Shown here: positions 1 through 10,650 of the stretch, piece by piece
Layout: each line of letters opens with the position of its first letter
How positions within the stretch are numbered: the first letter of the stretch is position 1
Source: Geotrypetes seraphini
Taxonomy: Eukaryota; Chordata; Amphibia; Gymnophiona; Dermophiidae
Assembly: GCF_902459505.1 (NCBI RefSeq)
Contig: NC_047090.1
Coordinates: forward strand, 52,904,001-52,968,000
DNA length: 64,000 nucleotides
Direction: 5' to 3'
Notes under the pieces: generated by a model
The model's input: only the letters and a program-made list of their open reading frames with translations
What the model was told of the DNA's origin: nothing
Databases searched by the model: none
Made by a program: the position numbers and the translations under genes

Positions 1-122
1 ATTTTAAATTCACATTTCTGGTTAACATTGTCAGTTTATGACTGTTCAGTAAACCATTCGGCCCGCGATTTAGGCTGGATTTTAGATTTTGGCCCCTTCT
101 CTGATTGAGTTCGACACCCCTG
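1..122. mobile_element. hAT right-end remnant
   Basis: The stretch ends in CGACACCCCTG, the reverse complement of CAGGGGTGTCG, a typical vertebrate hAT (Charlie-like) terminus. The other end lies outside the window. Confidence 0.5.
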
Positions 123-130
123 GGCTAGAG

Positions 131-1440
131 CATTGGTGCCCACACTTTTTTGACTTGCGAGCTACTTTTAAAATGACCAAGTCGAAGCTATCTGGGACCT
201 GGTTGCCAATATTCCCAATTTGTTAAAACCTCAATTAAATCAAATAGAAGAAAAAATAAAACATCATGACAAAGATATTCAAGATGTGAAGAAGGAAACA
301 ATAGAGCTTAGAAAAGAGTTTGTCAGCATTAACCAGGAGTTATCTAAGTCCAAACAAATTTATGAAACATTAATTAAAGATAATACCAATCTTAGGAGAA
401 AGTTAGAGTCCTTGGAAAACTTTTCCTGTGGAAATAATCTAAGATTGGTATATTTTCCTAAGGTTTCAATGATTACTCCTCGGGAGATGCAGAAAAGATA
501 TATGATGGAAATTTTGGGTTTGTCAGAAAATATGATACCACCGTTTACACAAGTATACTATCTTCCTATTAATCAACGGAAACAACAACAAGAGGTTGAG
601 CAGGAAAATTTGGATGTGACCACTTTACTGGAATCCTCGAATATTGAAAAGGCAGTCCCAGCAACCCTATTACTAACAGTGGCATTGGCCCCGGACAAAA
701 ACTGGTTACAGAGACTCTTCTTTAAAAATAAACTGAAAATATTCTTAGGAATGCAGATACAAATGTATCCTGATCTTGCCAGAGAAACCCAGAGGCGTCG
801 TAAATAATTTCTATTATTAAAGTCAGGGGTGTTGGCCTTAGGGGCAACTTTTTATTTACATCACCCATGTAAATGCATAGTGTATTATTCTTCTCAGAAA
901 TTTGTTTTCTTTGATCCTTCCCAGCTGGTGACCTTCCTGTCACTGTCTCGCTTGGATAAAGAAAAGGATGATAAGATCTAGCCCTAGATTGGAAGTTTTT
1001 TGGGGAACTTTGAGCCCAGCTTAGATCAGTCTTAGCATTCTTTGTTTTCTTTCTTATTTTAAACTGTCCTTTGTACATTTAGATCCTCTAAGTGGACTTG
1101 AGTTTAAAATTTAAGTTATATAATGGAGTTTTGCTTCTTTCTTTTCACTTTAACTTGAAAATATGGATACGTATTATTCATTTGTTTCTTAGTATTTTGG
1201 ACTTAAATATGATGTACATGGTTATGTATCCTTAAACTTAAATTTTACTTTCTGTACAAGTTTATACTTGATAATTATTTATAAAATGATAAATTAAAAA
1301 AAAAAAAAAATGACCAAGTCAAAATGATCTACCAACAATAAAATTTAAAAAAAACCACAAAGCACACTGTATGCAGAAAAAAATTAAGCTTAATTATTTA
1401 TATTCGGGGTTTTTTTTCAAAGAGGTCAAGGCAAATGACT
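131..1440 (+). mobile_element. hAT element, left part, interrupted by an ORF1-only retroposon
   Basis: The segments 131-183 and 1308-about 1440 match the left part of the well-bounded hAT at 54143-55129: GCCCACACTTTTTTGACT, then the GAGCTAC stretch, then ACCAAGTCAAAATGATCTAC. The left terminus (CATTGGTGCCCACAC) is slightly changed from CAGGGATGCCCACAC. I do not find the right end; similarity fades after about 1440. A 5'-truncated ORF1-only retroposon sits at 184-1307. Confidence 0.6.
184..1307 (+). mobile_element. 5'-truncated ORF1-only (HAL1-like) retroposon, copy 1
   Basis: It is flanked by the 13-bp duplication AAATGACCAAGTC (171-183 and 1308-1320) and ends in a poly(A) run. The coding part, about 220-807 with the same register traceable to about 981, encodes an L1-type ORF1 protein: a coiled coil, an N-N-L-R-L segment that starts the RRM-like domain, and a C-terminal domain with VALAPDKNW and the motif P-D-L-A-R-E-T-Q-R-R. 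A TAA at 805-807 ends the frame early; homologous residues follow it. No reverse transcriptase follows: about 320 bp of 3' UTR leads straight to the poly(A). The structure matches the full copy at 5513-7153. Confidence 0.8.
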
Positions 1441-2454
1441 TTATGTTGAAATATATTTATTTAATATCAAAGTGCATGCATACAAGAATAACAAAATAAA
1501 CAGGTTTCTTAAAATTTGCGCAGTAAACAATGCATAACACATTATAATACACTATACCCAATGAACACTTTCTCTCTCTCTGTAATTCTTTAAAAGTTTA
1601 AATCAAAACAGTTTTCTGACCAAGACTCTGTAAGGCTGACAGCCTCAGGTTTCACAGACACACAAAAGAAAGCCCAGACGAGCCCTCCCTTCACAAGTTT
1701 CTATGGTAGGCTAGCTTAAAGGTCAAATAGGTCAAACTGCAGATGTTACTTCTCAGGATTTCTTAACTTTCTCAAGGTTTAAACTATATAAAAATACAGT
1801 CTGCAAATTTTATGTTTAAACATAATCATGCAATTCATATCCATCCAATCACATACACACATAGGGATCCCATCATTCAGACATTGACATCCATATGTCA
1901 CATCTTAATAATTATTGTTAAGGTACATATAAACTATCTGTATGTGAAACCCTATATCTTGCACAAGCCAGACTGAGAGGTCTGGCATTAATTAAAGCCA
2001 TGAAGTCTGGCATTAATTAAAGCCATGAAGTCAAGGCAAAGAAAAAGACACAAAGAATACTGAACAGAGAGAGAGATAGAAATAGATTTAATACCTCTAT
2101 AAGTGTGTTATGTATATATATATGGACTTGCTTAATCCAGCAAAGTACATAAAGAGAATATTATTATACTTTTTCCTCCTAGTAACCCCTAGTATTTTTC
2201 TGTTAATCTCTAGTGTTTTTCTGGCATTTGCTGCAATCCATATTTTTCCTGCATACTATCCATTCCACTACAACATACCACAGCGCCCCCTGGCTACCAG
2301 TGCCACTCCACACAACCCCATGTCAATTTCTCCCTTCTATCACCCCTCTCCAGCACAATGCCACATTTCTCCCTCCATCAGTATGTCCAACATTCCTCCC
2401 CCTTATATCCCCTTTAATCTGCCCTCTCTACCACCATATCCATATCTCAAACCT
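1441..2454. other. AT-rich stretch, unclassified
   Basis: I see no supportable gene here. It may include hAT interior near its left end. The open frames at 2110-2600 are pyrimidine-rich and mostly without recognisable domains until the LINE piece begins near 2455. Confidence 0.4.
1981..2030 (+). repeat. Perfect tandem duplication of a 25-bp unit
   Basis: Positions 1981-2005 and 2006-2030 are identical. The unit begins TCTGGCATTAATTAAAGCC. Confidence 0.95.
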
Positions 2455-2866
2455 CTCATTTGTATCAATAGTACTAGAAAAGATAGTACTCACACAACTG
2501 CGAGACTTCATGGAAACAAACACCATCCTCTCCAATTTCCAATCAGGATTCAGGATGCACCACAGCACAGAAACGGTGCTTCTAGACATTGTAGATGACA
2601 GCTGAGTGCTGCCTTCGAAACAATTGATCACTTACTTCTCCTATCCAGACTACACTCCATCAGAATCCATGATGTCGCACAGGCATGGTTCTCCTCCTTC
2701 TTAAAAGAAAGATTTCAGAAAGTACTACTAGGACCCTCCTTATCAGAACCAAAACCTCTCTGCTACAGAGTACCCCAGGGTACATTGCTATCCCTACTCC
2801 TCTTCAACCTGTACGTCAAACCAGTACTTGACATCGCAGAAAAATATCAAATCGGACTATATACAG
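2455..2866 (+). mobile_element. L2-like LINE reverse transcriptase fragment
   Basis: Translation gives a LINE RT stretch: NFQSGFRMHHSTETVLLDIV, then after a one-base frame change near 2600 an A-A-F-E-T-I-D-H segment, and then YRVPQGTLLSLLLFNLY, equivalent to the conserved VPQGSxLxPxLF motif. This is the palm of an L2/CR1-group RT, truncated at both ends. It is non-functional. Confidence 0.7.
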
Positions 2867-3267
2867 GTCGCCCTCCTTATTCTCCCTCGGAGGGGGTGGG
2901 GGAGACTTGAGGGCTGGCTGCGTTCAGTCCCTGGCCTGTTCTTGCCTGGAATTGCTGTGGGGGGGAAGGGATGGAGCATGTCAGGGTCAGCTTTGAGGGG
3001 GGGATGCAGCGGGTGGGTAGGCAGGGAGGAATCTGCGGCGGTAGCTTCAGTGGGGGGGCAGACAGAGAGAGATCCCAGGCGGCGGTCAGCCTGCATACCC
3101 CCAATAGGTGGCCCACATACCTCCTGGGGTACATGTACTATGTGTTGAGAAACTGCTCTAGGCTATGCCCCAGCCAAAGGGCCACACCTCTCCCTCTGCT
3201 CATAGACAAACCCCCCTCCTGAGGCAGCTCCAGCTGCTCTTGAAGGGCTACCTCCCCCCTCCAATTA
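2867..3267. other. GC-rich unclassified stretch
   Basis: This is G-rich sequence with several overlapping open frames on both strands and no recognisable domain. I treat the frames as chance products of composition. Confidence 0.4.
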
Positions 3268-3334
3268 CAGTGGCCAATCTGGGTCACTAGTACCTGGCAA
3301 AACCCCAAAAATGGCAACATCCCATGCTAATGAT

Positions 3335-5302
3335 TGTTGTGCCTATGGCCAGGGTATAGCGTACGTAACAGTCTGTGTGAATCTTCCTGCCTGCTTCAAC
3401 TATGATTTTAACTTTGTTTCAACTGTGTTACCGAGAACATACTGTGACAAACCCAGCACCAGCACTAGTTCGGTCCCTAATAGGATCGGGTGCAGAAGAG
3501 CTGATCAGATTGATTCTGGCGCTCAACTTGAGGCTGACCTCCCTTGCCCCTATGATCAGAGCAGTAGTGATCTGGAGCAGAGGCAGGCAGACTGGCAACA
3601 GCAGCCTCCGGGCTTTAGGGCAGCTAGAGAAGCCACAAGGAATATAGCTGCATTAGATAAACCCAGGCAGAGAAAAGCTGCTTTAGAGCCAAAGCTCATC
3701 CCCCGCTACAGGCTGAAGGGGATTGGCTCTGAGCTGTTTAAAAGCAGGCTGAGACAAGCAGCAGGTGGAGGAGGAGCGAGTGACCAGGGCGGGTCACTCC
3801 CACAGCCCAAGGCAGGTGAGGAGCTGTGGAGCCGAGCAGGAGAGACAACCGTGCCAGATTGGCCCATGCAGGATTTGGAAGAAATCCTTCCCACTTCAAA
3901 CTTCCAGAGTCCAGATTGTGTGGAAGGCATGGAGGTACAAGTAGCTGGCCCTATGCTAGAGAGCCAGACAGAATGTATGGACACTGAATGAAGGAAGTGA
4001 GTAACTGGGAAACAATTAGTGGTTTGTGGTTTTTTTTTCCCTTTTGCCTATGTTTTTCCTGCTGTGCAAACCAAGCCTGAAGAATGTGTTATATGTTTGG
4101 GCTTTATGAGTATTTTGAGTTTAAGAATAATACTTACCTGAATCCTAAACTATTGGATTGGTTTAGAGTCAAGTTTGGGAACAAGAAGCTCAAGATAGAA
4201 CATTTAAGTTTGTGTTTTGAACTTTGGAAATCCTGCCGTGGCTCCCGTTCCTGAGGAGCTAATTAGCTTATCTCTCTCAGCTGTGTGTTTTGCCTGCACG
4301 AGGGAGCTGAGGGAAAAGCTGAACTGTTGCAAGAGTGTGCTGTGGCTATATTGCCTAAAGAGTTTTTGTTTAATTTGGATTTACAGCAAAGGTTTATTTC
4401 AGACTTGATTTGACTGCTGAAATCTGCTGTTACATGCCTCTGATACTAATGCTGAGAGAAAGTTTGAATTATGAATGAACACCAGTGTAAAACAATCCTG
4501 AGTCAGAGCACATGATTCCAGGGATAACCAACTACAGGAAGTTGTTGTTTTGTTAAAGCTTTATTTTTGCAATTAACTTTATTTTGGAAAACATGCAAAA
4601 GTGTTCTTTATTTTATGTTACATCTTTTTGACCGCCTGGTCAGAATAAACATCATATTCCTATTTGAAGAACTTGGTTTCACTGGTGATATTTGGAAACT
4701 CTTTGCTTGCCTTGTCTCTCATAGGCCTAGGCGGTCGCCTAGAGCCACCTGAAAAGTCCAGAAGGTACCCCTGGTTAGAGGGGACACGCCAGAATCCCGG
4801 TGTTTGTCACACGACAGCCCTGCGCTGCGGAGGATTTGTGACAATACGTGGGCGCATCCTGTACTATTTCATGTCTATGTTCAACTTTGTCTCAACTGTG
4901 TTATCAAGAGCATATCCTGCTATAGTTGAAACACAGAATCTGAAAATCACCTGCATGTGAGACAGACTTGCAAAACAACTTGTAATAGTGAATTCAGCAT
5001 TTTTCATGCTATATAAGACTGAGAGTCACATCCTAGACTTTGAATTCAGCTGCAGCCAAGGGAACCGTGTGCTGTACAGACCCATCAATCGATCGGATTC
5101 CCTATTGGGAGGGGATGGAGCGTGGCAGACATGGTGAAGTTGTTCAATATATATATATATATATATAAAATCTGTTTATATGATCTGTTTCTGTGATTAT
5201 TCGATGTTTATCTGATGGTTATGCAATAAAATATATTCATCTGATGCTTTTTTTTTGGATGTTACTGTGCACACCCTTGATAAATAGTTATGTGGCATAA
5301 CA
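3335..5302 (+). mobile_element. Solo LTR (about 563 bp without its nested insert), fossil
   Basis: It starts TGTTGTGCC and ends GGCATAACA, a short TG...CA inverted repeat. The parts 3335-3442 and 4848-5302 make one unit with a TATA-like CTATATAAG near 5011 and an AATAAA near 5226, as in an LTR. It interrupts the CR1 fragment. No clean target duplication is visible, so it is probably old. A younger LTR is inserted in it. Confidence 0.55.
3443..4843 (+). mobile_element. Solo LTR, about 1.4 kb, fossil, nested in another LTR
   Basis: It begins TGTGACAAACCC and ends GGATTTGTGACA (TG...CA) and is flanked by the 4-bp duplication ATAC (3439-3442, 4844-4847). A poly(A) signal AATAAA lies at 4643-4648. 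No internal coding region is present. The intact 4-bp duplication makes it younger than the LTR around it. The open frame at 3311-3991 inside it shows no recognisable domain. Confidence 0.7.
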
Positions 5303-5512
5303 CCAATCTAAGACAAGTGCAATGCCTTCCCCCATGTCTGTCACAATAGCAGACTATGGACATTTCCTCCAGGAACTTGTCCAAACATTTTTATACCCAG
5401 CTACATTAACCCGCTCTTACCACATTCTCTGCCAATGTGTTCCAGAGCTTAAATATTCTCTGAGTGAAAAAATATTTCCTCCTACTGGTTTGTATAAAAA
5501 TGTTATATTTGA

Positions 5513-7153
5513 GGGGGCCGTATCCAAGATGGCTGCCGCTATCTGAATGCTTTCAGGTCGTATGAGAGCGTTTTTTCTCTTACCTTTCTATGATGCCGAA
5601 AAGAAGGGGCAGAAGCGTTGGTGGTGCCTCCCAGCGACTGGTGCCCACAGTTCCTACCGTCGAGGACATTTTCAGACGCCTGCAAATGGAGCAAACTGTC
5701 TCGGGGAATCGCTCGTTGAGAGTGCCGGCAGAGAGGAGTGCTTCGGCAGAAACCTACGGGCTAAACGTCACTCTGAGCCCTGACGTCAGGACGCCTCCCC
5801 TCCAGCCGCAGCCGCTGGGAACCAGCTCACCGCGAGAGGAGAATGTGTCCGAAGAGGCAGTATTCTCCCCTCGAGAGGCCAGTGAATCGGAGGGCTCGCT
5901 GCAGGAAATGGCTCAAAAGGACTTGCTTCTTTTGGAGAAACCAGCGACCGGATCATCTTTAGCTATGGAGGAACAAGGCATTGGGGAGGTAAACCAATCA
6001 TCTGAGCCTGCTTATTCTACACTAATAGTTCCTTTTGCTCCAGTTAAGCCCCCAGAAGTTACACTAAACTCACTTTGGGAATTAGTATTGGCATTGGGAA
6101 ATTCCTTGAATCCTCAAATTAAAAATTTAGATAAAGAATTGAAAGACCAGAAAGAAGAAATAAAAACTTTGAAAGAGGATATTATATTATTGAAATCAGA
6201 TATGCAAGAAGAAAAGAAGGATATAAAAATGATTGGAAGCCATCATGATTTACTTGTAAAGGATAATTTGATTATAAGGAGAAAATTGGAAGTACTTGAA
6301 AACAATAGTCGTATTAATAATTTACGCTTAATTAACTTTCCAAGGGTTCCGTCAATTTCCCCAAGTGAAATGATAAAGCGTTACTTTCTGGAAATACTTA
6401 AAATTCCTGAGAACTCTTTACCACCTTTGTCAAGAGTGTATTATCTACCTATAAAGACTCAGGACTCTCAGAAGAAAGAAGGTGTTGGAAAACCTCAGGA
6501 AAGTTCTCTGGACATTTCCGCTTTATTGGAAAAATCAGATAGAGAAGTGGATATTTCAGCCACTCTCTTATTGTCTGTGGCTTTGGCTCCAGACAAAGAT
6601 TGGATTCTTAAACTTTTATTTAAAAATAGATCCAGAGACTTCCTGGGTTTCCATATTCAAATTTTTCCTGATGTCTCTAGGGAGACTCAAAAGAGAAGGG
6701 AATTTCTATTATTGAAACCAGGTGTGACTCAAATTGGAGGTTTATTTTTCCTTAGATATCCTTGTAAATGTGTAGTGAGGTATCGTACTTTAAAATATGT
6801 GTTCTTCGAACCGGCTCATTTGACGGCTTTCCTCTCCAACAAGCGCCTTGAAATGGAATAATATCTAAGTCCAAGTAATAATTTAGCTCTATTTCAGCAT
6901 CAGATAATGAGCTTTCTTGTTAATTATTAGATAGTTCAATCACTCCTGTTTTTTTAATCATGGATCCTAATTTGGAGGACTAGTGTGTGATTAAGTAGAG
7001 AAATAATTTCCTATTATAATTTGATTTATTTTCTGGATGGAAAGTAATTTTAATACTATGTTATCTTAATTACACTTTCTGTACAAGATGATATGCTTGT
7101 TAAATAATGTGAAAACTTATAAATAAATAAATAAATGAATAAATTTAAAAAAA
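5513..7153 (+). mobile_element. Complete ORF1-only (HAL1-like) retroposon, copy 2
   Basis: The 1641-bp unit is flanked by the perfect 11-bp duplication GTTATATTTGA (5502-5512, 7154-7164). It has a 77-bp 5' UTR that includes ATCCAAGATGGCTGCC (an L1/Tx1-style start), one long frame (5590-6861), about 290 bp of 3' UTR and an A-rich (AAAT)n tail. There is no ORF2 and no space for one. Three other copies here (184-1307, 23651-43546, 60149-63477) share the organisation, so this is a family structure and not one deletion. Confidence 0.85.
5590..6861 (+). CDS. L1-type ORF1 protein of an ORF1-only retroposon, intact
   Basis: The 423-residue frame is open from start to stop. The start is one of two adjacent ATGs (5590, 5593); the related copy at 63.4 kb also begins MPKRRGK-like, so the second Met may be the real start. 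The first 160 residues are Ser/Pro/Glu-rich and probably disordered. A heptad-rich coiled coil covers about 170-235. N-N-L-R-L near residue 240 opens the RRM-like domain. The C-terminal domain (about 325-400) holds VALAPDKDW and FPDVSRETQKRR. These match L1 ORF1p (Transposase_22), an RNA-binding trimer that packages LINE RNA. With no RT of its own, the element must use another LINE's enzyme. The protein is quite different from the ORF1 at 17313-18317, so that L1 is not its direct parent. Confidence 0.85.
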   Translation: MMPKRRGRSVGGASQRLVPTVPTVEDIFRRLQMEQTVSGNRSLRVPAERSASAETYGLNVTLSPDVRTPPLQPQPLGTSSPREENVSEEAVFSPREASESEGSLQEMAQKDLLLLEKPATGSSLAMEEQGIGEVNQSSEPAYSTLIVPFAPVKPPEVTLNSLWELVLALGNSLNPQIKNLDKELKDQKEEIKTLKEDIILLKSDMQEEKKDIKMIGSHHDLLVKDNLIIRRKLEVLENNSRINNLRLINFPRVPSISPSEMIKRYFLEILKIPENSLPPLSRVYYLPIKTQDSQKKEGVGKPQESSLDISALLEKSDREVDISATLLLSVALAPDKDWILKLLFKNRSRDFLGFHIQIFPDVSRETQKRREFLLLKPGVTQIGGLFFLRYPCKCVVRYRTLKYVFFEPAHLTAFLSNKRLEME

Positions 7154-7164
7154 GTTATATTTGA

Positions 7165-8037
7165 TACCAAAAATTTTTATATTGAAAAGTTTTATTACCG
7201 TACATACTCAAATATAAAGATTTTTGGTCCAAAAAAATGGGTTTCTCAGTTTATATTCGCTCCTCCTCTGAATAATGGAGCTTTTTTCCCTCCTCTCCCC
7301 ACCCAATGACCAACAATGCTATTTTCCACCTCTTCAGATGCCCGGCACTGCTATCTTCCACCTTCTTCCCATGACCGGCATACCTATTGCCCCCCCCCCC
7401 TCATTGACCGGCACTCCTCTCTCCCCCCCCTCGTTGACTAACACTCCTATCCTCCACTACTCACTCCCCCCTGCCTCAGACCAATATCACACTTACAGTC
7501 TTGATGCTCTGGAAGCTGATGCTGGAAGCTGAAGCTGATGTGTTAGGCTGAAGTGCTTTGAGCGTCTGCGCATATTCAAGGCCTGCTGGCTCCCGCCCTC
7601 TCCTGGATTCTCGAAGGGAGTCCAGTACGCCTTGAGCATGTGCAGATGCTCAAGGCTCTTCAGCCCAGCACAGAGCGTTGGCGTCGGCTTCTGGAGCATC
7701 AGGACTGTAAGTGCAATGTCGGTCTAGGGCGGGGAGAGTGGATAGTGAAGGACAGGAGTACCTAAGACAGTGGCCTTCCTCTGTACTTTTTCTTTTGCCA
7801 CGATCAACCCCCCTCTGAAGCAACTTCCTGTTTCCGCTTGGGTGGATTGCAGCAAAGGAACAGTGCAGGGGAGGCCATGGGTAGGTAGCAAGAGGAAGGA
7901 GATGGTGGCACATAGATAGCAGGAAGGGGATGAGATGGGGCTCAGATGGAGGGAAGGGGAAGAAATGGAAGGCAGCAAAAGGAAGGAGTTGGTAGCACAT
8001 GGACAGAGGGTAGGGGAAAAGATGGAGCACATGGGGT
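7165..8037. other. MITE-like end plus long inverted repeat, unclassified
   Basis: From 7196 the sequence TACCGTACATACTCAAATAT resembles the MITE end at 49288 (TACTGTATATACTCGAATAT). An imperfect inverted repeat spans about 7490-7711, with CTTACAGTC at the left and GACTGTAAG at the right. The purine-rich stretch up to 8037 resembles hAT interiors elsewhere in the window. I see no gene. Confidence 0.45.
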
Positions 8038-8120
8038 TCAACACCCTATAACACCAGCATGGAGAAGAAGAGCAACACAACCCAAGACCAAACCCCACCA
8101 TGACCCAAATTCACTCATCT

Positions 8121-9340
8121 ACCCTAAAACGATTCACAACCACCAAACAGAAACCACCACCCTTAACTGTGCCTACTTAAACGTCAGAGCCCTAGGTCCA
8201 AAAACAGAACTTATAAAACCCTGAATAAAAAACGAAAACCTAGACTGCCTCTTCCTCACAGAAACCTGGCTAACATCGGACACAGACCCAAGAATTACAG
8301 AAGTCTGCCCTCAAGGATACAAAATTACAGTGACCTGCAGAGAGAAAAAAAGAGGAGGTGGATTAGCGATCTTACTCAAAGACTCCCTAACCTTAAACAT
8401 ATTGGAAAAAACTTCCACCCCTTACATGGACCTTTTAGCATATCAAATCTCTTCCACCGCACTGAAAAACTCACTAAACTGCATGCTCTGTTATATAACA
8501 CCGGGAAACTGGGCCATGGTTAGATCCGAATTTGAAAACTTCATATACCAAAACTCACTTACAGCAGCACACAATCTTATCCTAGGAGACCTAAACCTTC
8601 ATCTTGAAGACCATTCATCCAAGCCAGTAGACAATCTACTTTCTTTCCTCAATGCCCTATCCTTCCAAATTTTAAACCCACAAACTACTCATGAGAAAGG
8701 ACACCAACTGGACATTGCAGCCTTCATGACCCATCAAACATCTACTTCAGAAATTCAAACTTCTAATGGAAACTGGTCCCCATCCCTCTGGTCAGACCAC
8801 TACATTTACACCTTCAACATCATCTGGACCAAAAACAAATCCAAACCAATATCCAAAATAGTAACCTACACATCACGCAAACGCATCGAACCCGCCATTT
8901 TCTGGTCAAAAGTAGATGAAACAATCCAAGAAGATAACCCCAAAGACTTAATTTCACACTGGGGCTATTTGAGCAACAACATCCTTGATGAACAGGCCCC
9001 ACTTCGAACCAAAACCAGAACATGCAGACGATCAGACCAATGGTTCGATGAAGAATTACTCCTACTCAAGAGACAATGTAGACATCTGGAAAGAAAATGG
9101 AGAAAAACCAACCAAGATTATACGAAAACCGCCTGGAAAAAAATTAACAAACAATGCAAACTTCTATTAAAAGAAAAGAGAAAAAAACATTACACCAATC
9201 TAATAGGCACGGAAACCCAAGACACCAAAAAACTATTCCAAATATTAAAAGATCTAACTAACACCATACCCTATTTGACCACTAACAATAACTCCTCCCC
9301 TTCAGCCTCCCTCCTAGCTGAACACTTCAAGAATAAAATT
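8121..9340 (+). repeat. Tandem duplication, copy 1 of 2 (1220 bp, in the LINE)
   Basis: It begins ACCCTAAAACGATTCACAAC. Positions 8121-9340 recur at 9341-10559. By eye I count about seven differences in 1220 bp. The right boundary of copy 1 joins AATAAAATT directly to the start of copy 2. Confidence 0.95.
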
Positions 9341-9400
9341 ACCCTAAAACGATTCACAACCACCAAACAGAAACCACCACCCTTAACTGTGCCTACTTAA
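8161..9400 (+). pseudogene. L2-like LINE endonuclease region, first copy
   Basis: It encodes an apurinic-type (APE) endonuclease. The frame begins with L-N-V-R-A-L near 8181, then FLTETWL (catalytic Glu), then ILGDLNLHLE (catalytic Asp) and S-D-H-Y near 8800. An in-frame TGA at 8222-8224 (W in the family pattern WIKNENLDCLFLTETWL) interrupts it. From 8330 the frame is open through the linker toward the RT, then runs into the duplicated unit. The same TGA is present in copy 2, so it predates the duplication. Confidence 0.75.
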
Positions 9401-10559
9401 ACGTCAGAGCCCTAGGTCCAAAAACAGAACTTATAAAAACCTGAATAAAAAACGAAAACCTAGACTGCCTCTTCCTCACAGAAACCTGGCTAACATCGGA
9501 CACAGACCCAAGAATTACAGAAGTCTGCCCTCAAGGATACAAAATTACAGTGACCTGCAGAGAGAAAAAAAGAGGAGGTGGATTAGCGATCTTACTCAAA
9601 GACTCCCTAACCTTAAACATATTGGAAAAAACTTCCACCCCTTACATGGACCTTTTAGCATATCAAATCTCTTCCACCGCACTGAAAAACTCACTAAACT
9701 GCATGCTCTGTTATATAACACCGGGAAACTGGGCCATGGTTAGATCCGAATTTGAAAACTTCATATACCAAAACTCACTTACAGCAGCACACAATCTTAT
9801 CCTAGGAGACCTAAACCTTCATCTTGAAGACCATTCATCCAAGCCAGTAGACAATCTACTTTCTTTCCTCAATGCCCTATCCTTCCAAATTTTAAACCCA
9901 CAAACTACTCATGAGAAAGGACACCAACTGGACATTGCAGCCTTCATGACCCATCAAACATCTACTTCAGAAATTCAAACTTCTAATGGAACCTGGTCCC
10001 CATCCCTCTGGTCAGACCACTACACTTACACCTTCAACATCATCTGGACCAAAAACAAATCCAAACCAATATCCAAAATAGTAACCTACACATCACGCAA
10101 ACGCATCAAACCCGCCATTTTCTGGTCAAAAGTAGATGAAACAATCCAAGAAGATAACCCCAAAGACTTAATTTCACACTGGGGCTATTTGAGCAACAAC
10201 ATCCTTGATGAACAGGCCCCACTTCGAACCAAAACCAGAACATGCAGACGATCAGACCAATGGTTCGATGAAGAATTACTCCTACTCAAGAGACAATGTA
10301 GACATCTGGAAAGAAAATGGAGAAAAACCAACCAAGATTATACGAAAACCGCCTGGAAAAAAATTAACAAACAATGCAAACTTCTATTAAAAGAAAAGAG
10401 AAAAAACATTACACCAATCTAATAGGCACGGAAACCCAAGACACCAAAAAACTATTCCAAATATTAAAAGATCTAACTAACACCATACCCTATTTGACCA
10501 CTAACAATAACTCCTCCCCTTCAGCCTCCCTCCTAGTTGAACACTTCAAGAATAAAATT
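9341..10559 (+). repeat. Tandem duplication, copy 2 of 2
   Basis: It is one base shorter than copy 1, from a lost A in the run near 10404. It is followed by ACAAACACCAGAGC, presumably the original continuation of the LINE. Confidence 0.95.
9381..10422 (+). pseudogene. L2-like LINE endonuclease region, second copy
   Basis: This is nearly identical to the preceding endonuclease region. It shares the early TGA (about 9442-9444) and differs by a few substitutions, for example N to T near 9990 and E to K near 10107. A one-base loss near 10404 shifts the frame; the protein continues in another frame from 10374 (LIGTETQDTKKLFQILKDL). This copy continues into the original downstream LINE sequence, cut at 10650 by a hAT. 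Confidence 0.75.
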
Positions 10560-10650
10560 ACAAACACCAGAGCTACTCTCATTAGTACTCGAAGTCACAA
10601 TACTCCCCACAGAAAATGAATCTTGTGCTGCAGACAGATCTTGGTCCCAA

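Larger units (their letters stand above)
3268..5501 (-). mobile_element. CR1-type LINE 3' fragment (antisense), split by nested LTRs
   Basis: The segments 3268-3334 and 5303-5501 read as one CR1 3' region on the minus strand. The familiar antisense run (ACCTGGCAAAACCCC, CCCCCATGTCTGTCAC, TGTGTTCCAGAGCTTAA, TGAGTGAAAAAATATTTCCT) continues across the LTR insertion at 3335-5302. It is further bounded by the retroposon at 5513. Confidence 0.65.

Noticed and set aside
2110-2605. Two overlapping plus-strand open frames of 130-162 codons
   Set aside because: Pyrimidine-rich, no domain; only the last 45 residues of one frame match a LINE RT, which is annotated as such.
3311-3991. 226-codon open frame
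   Set aside because: It crosses the border of two nested LTRs, so it cannot be one gene, and shows no domain.
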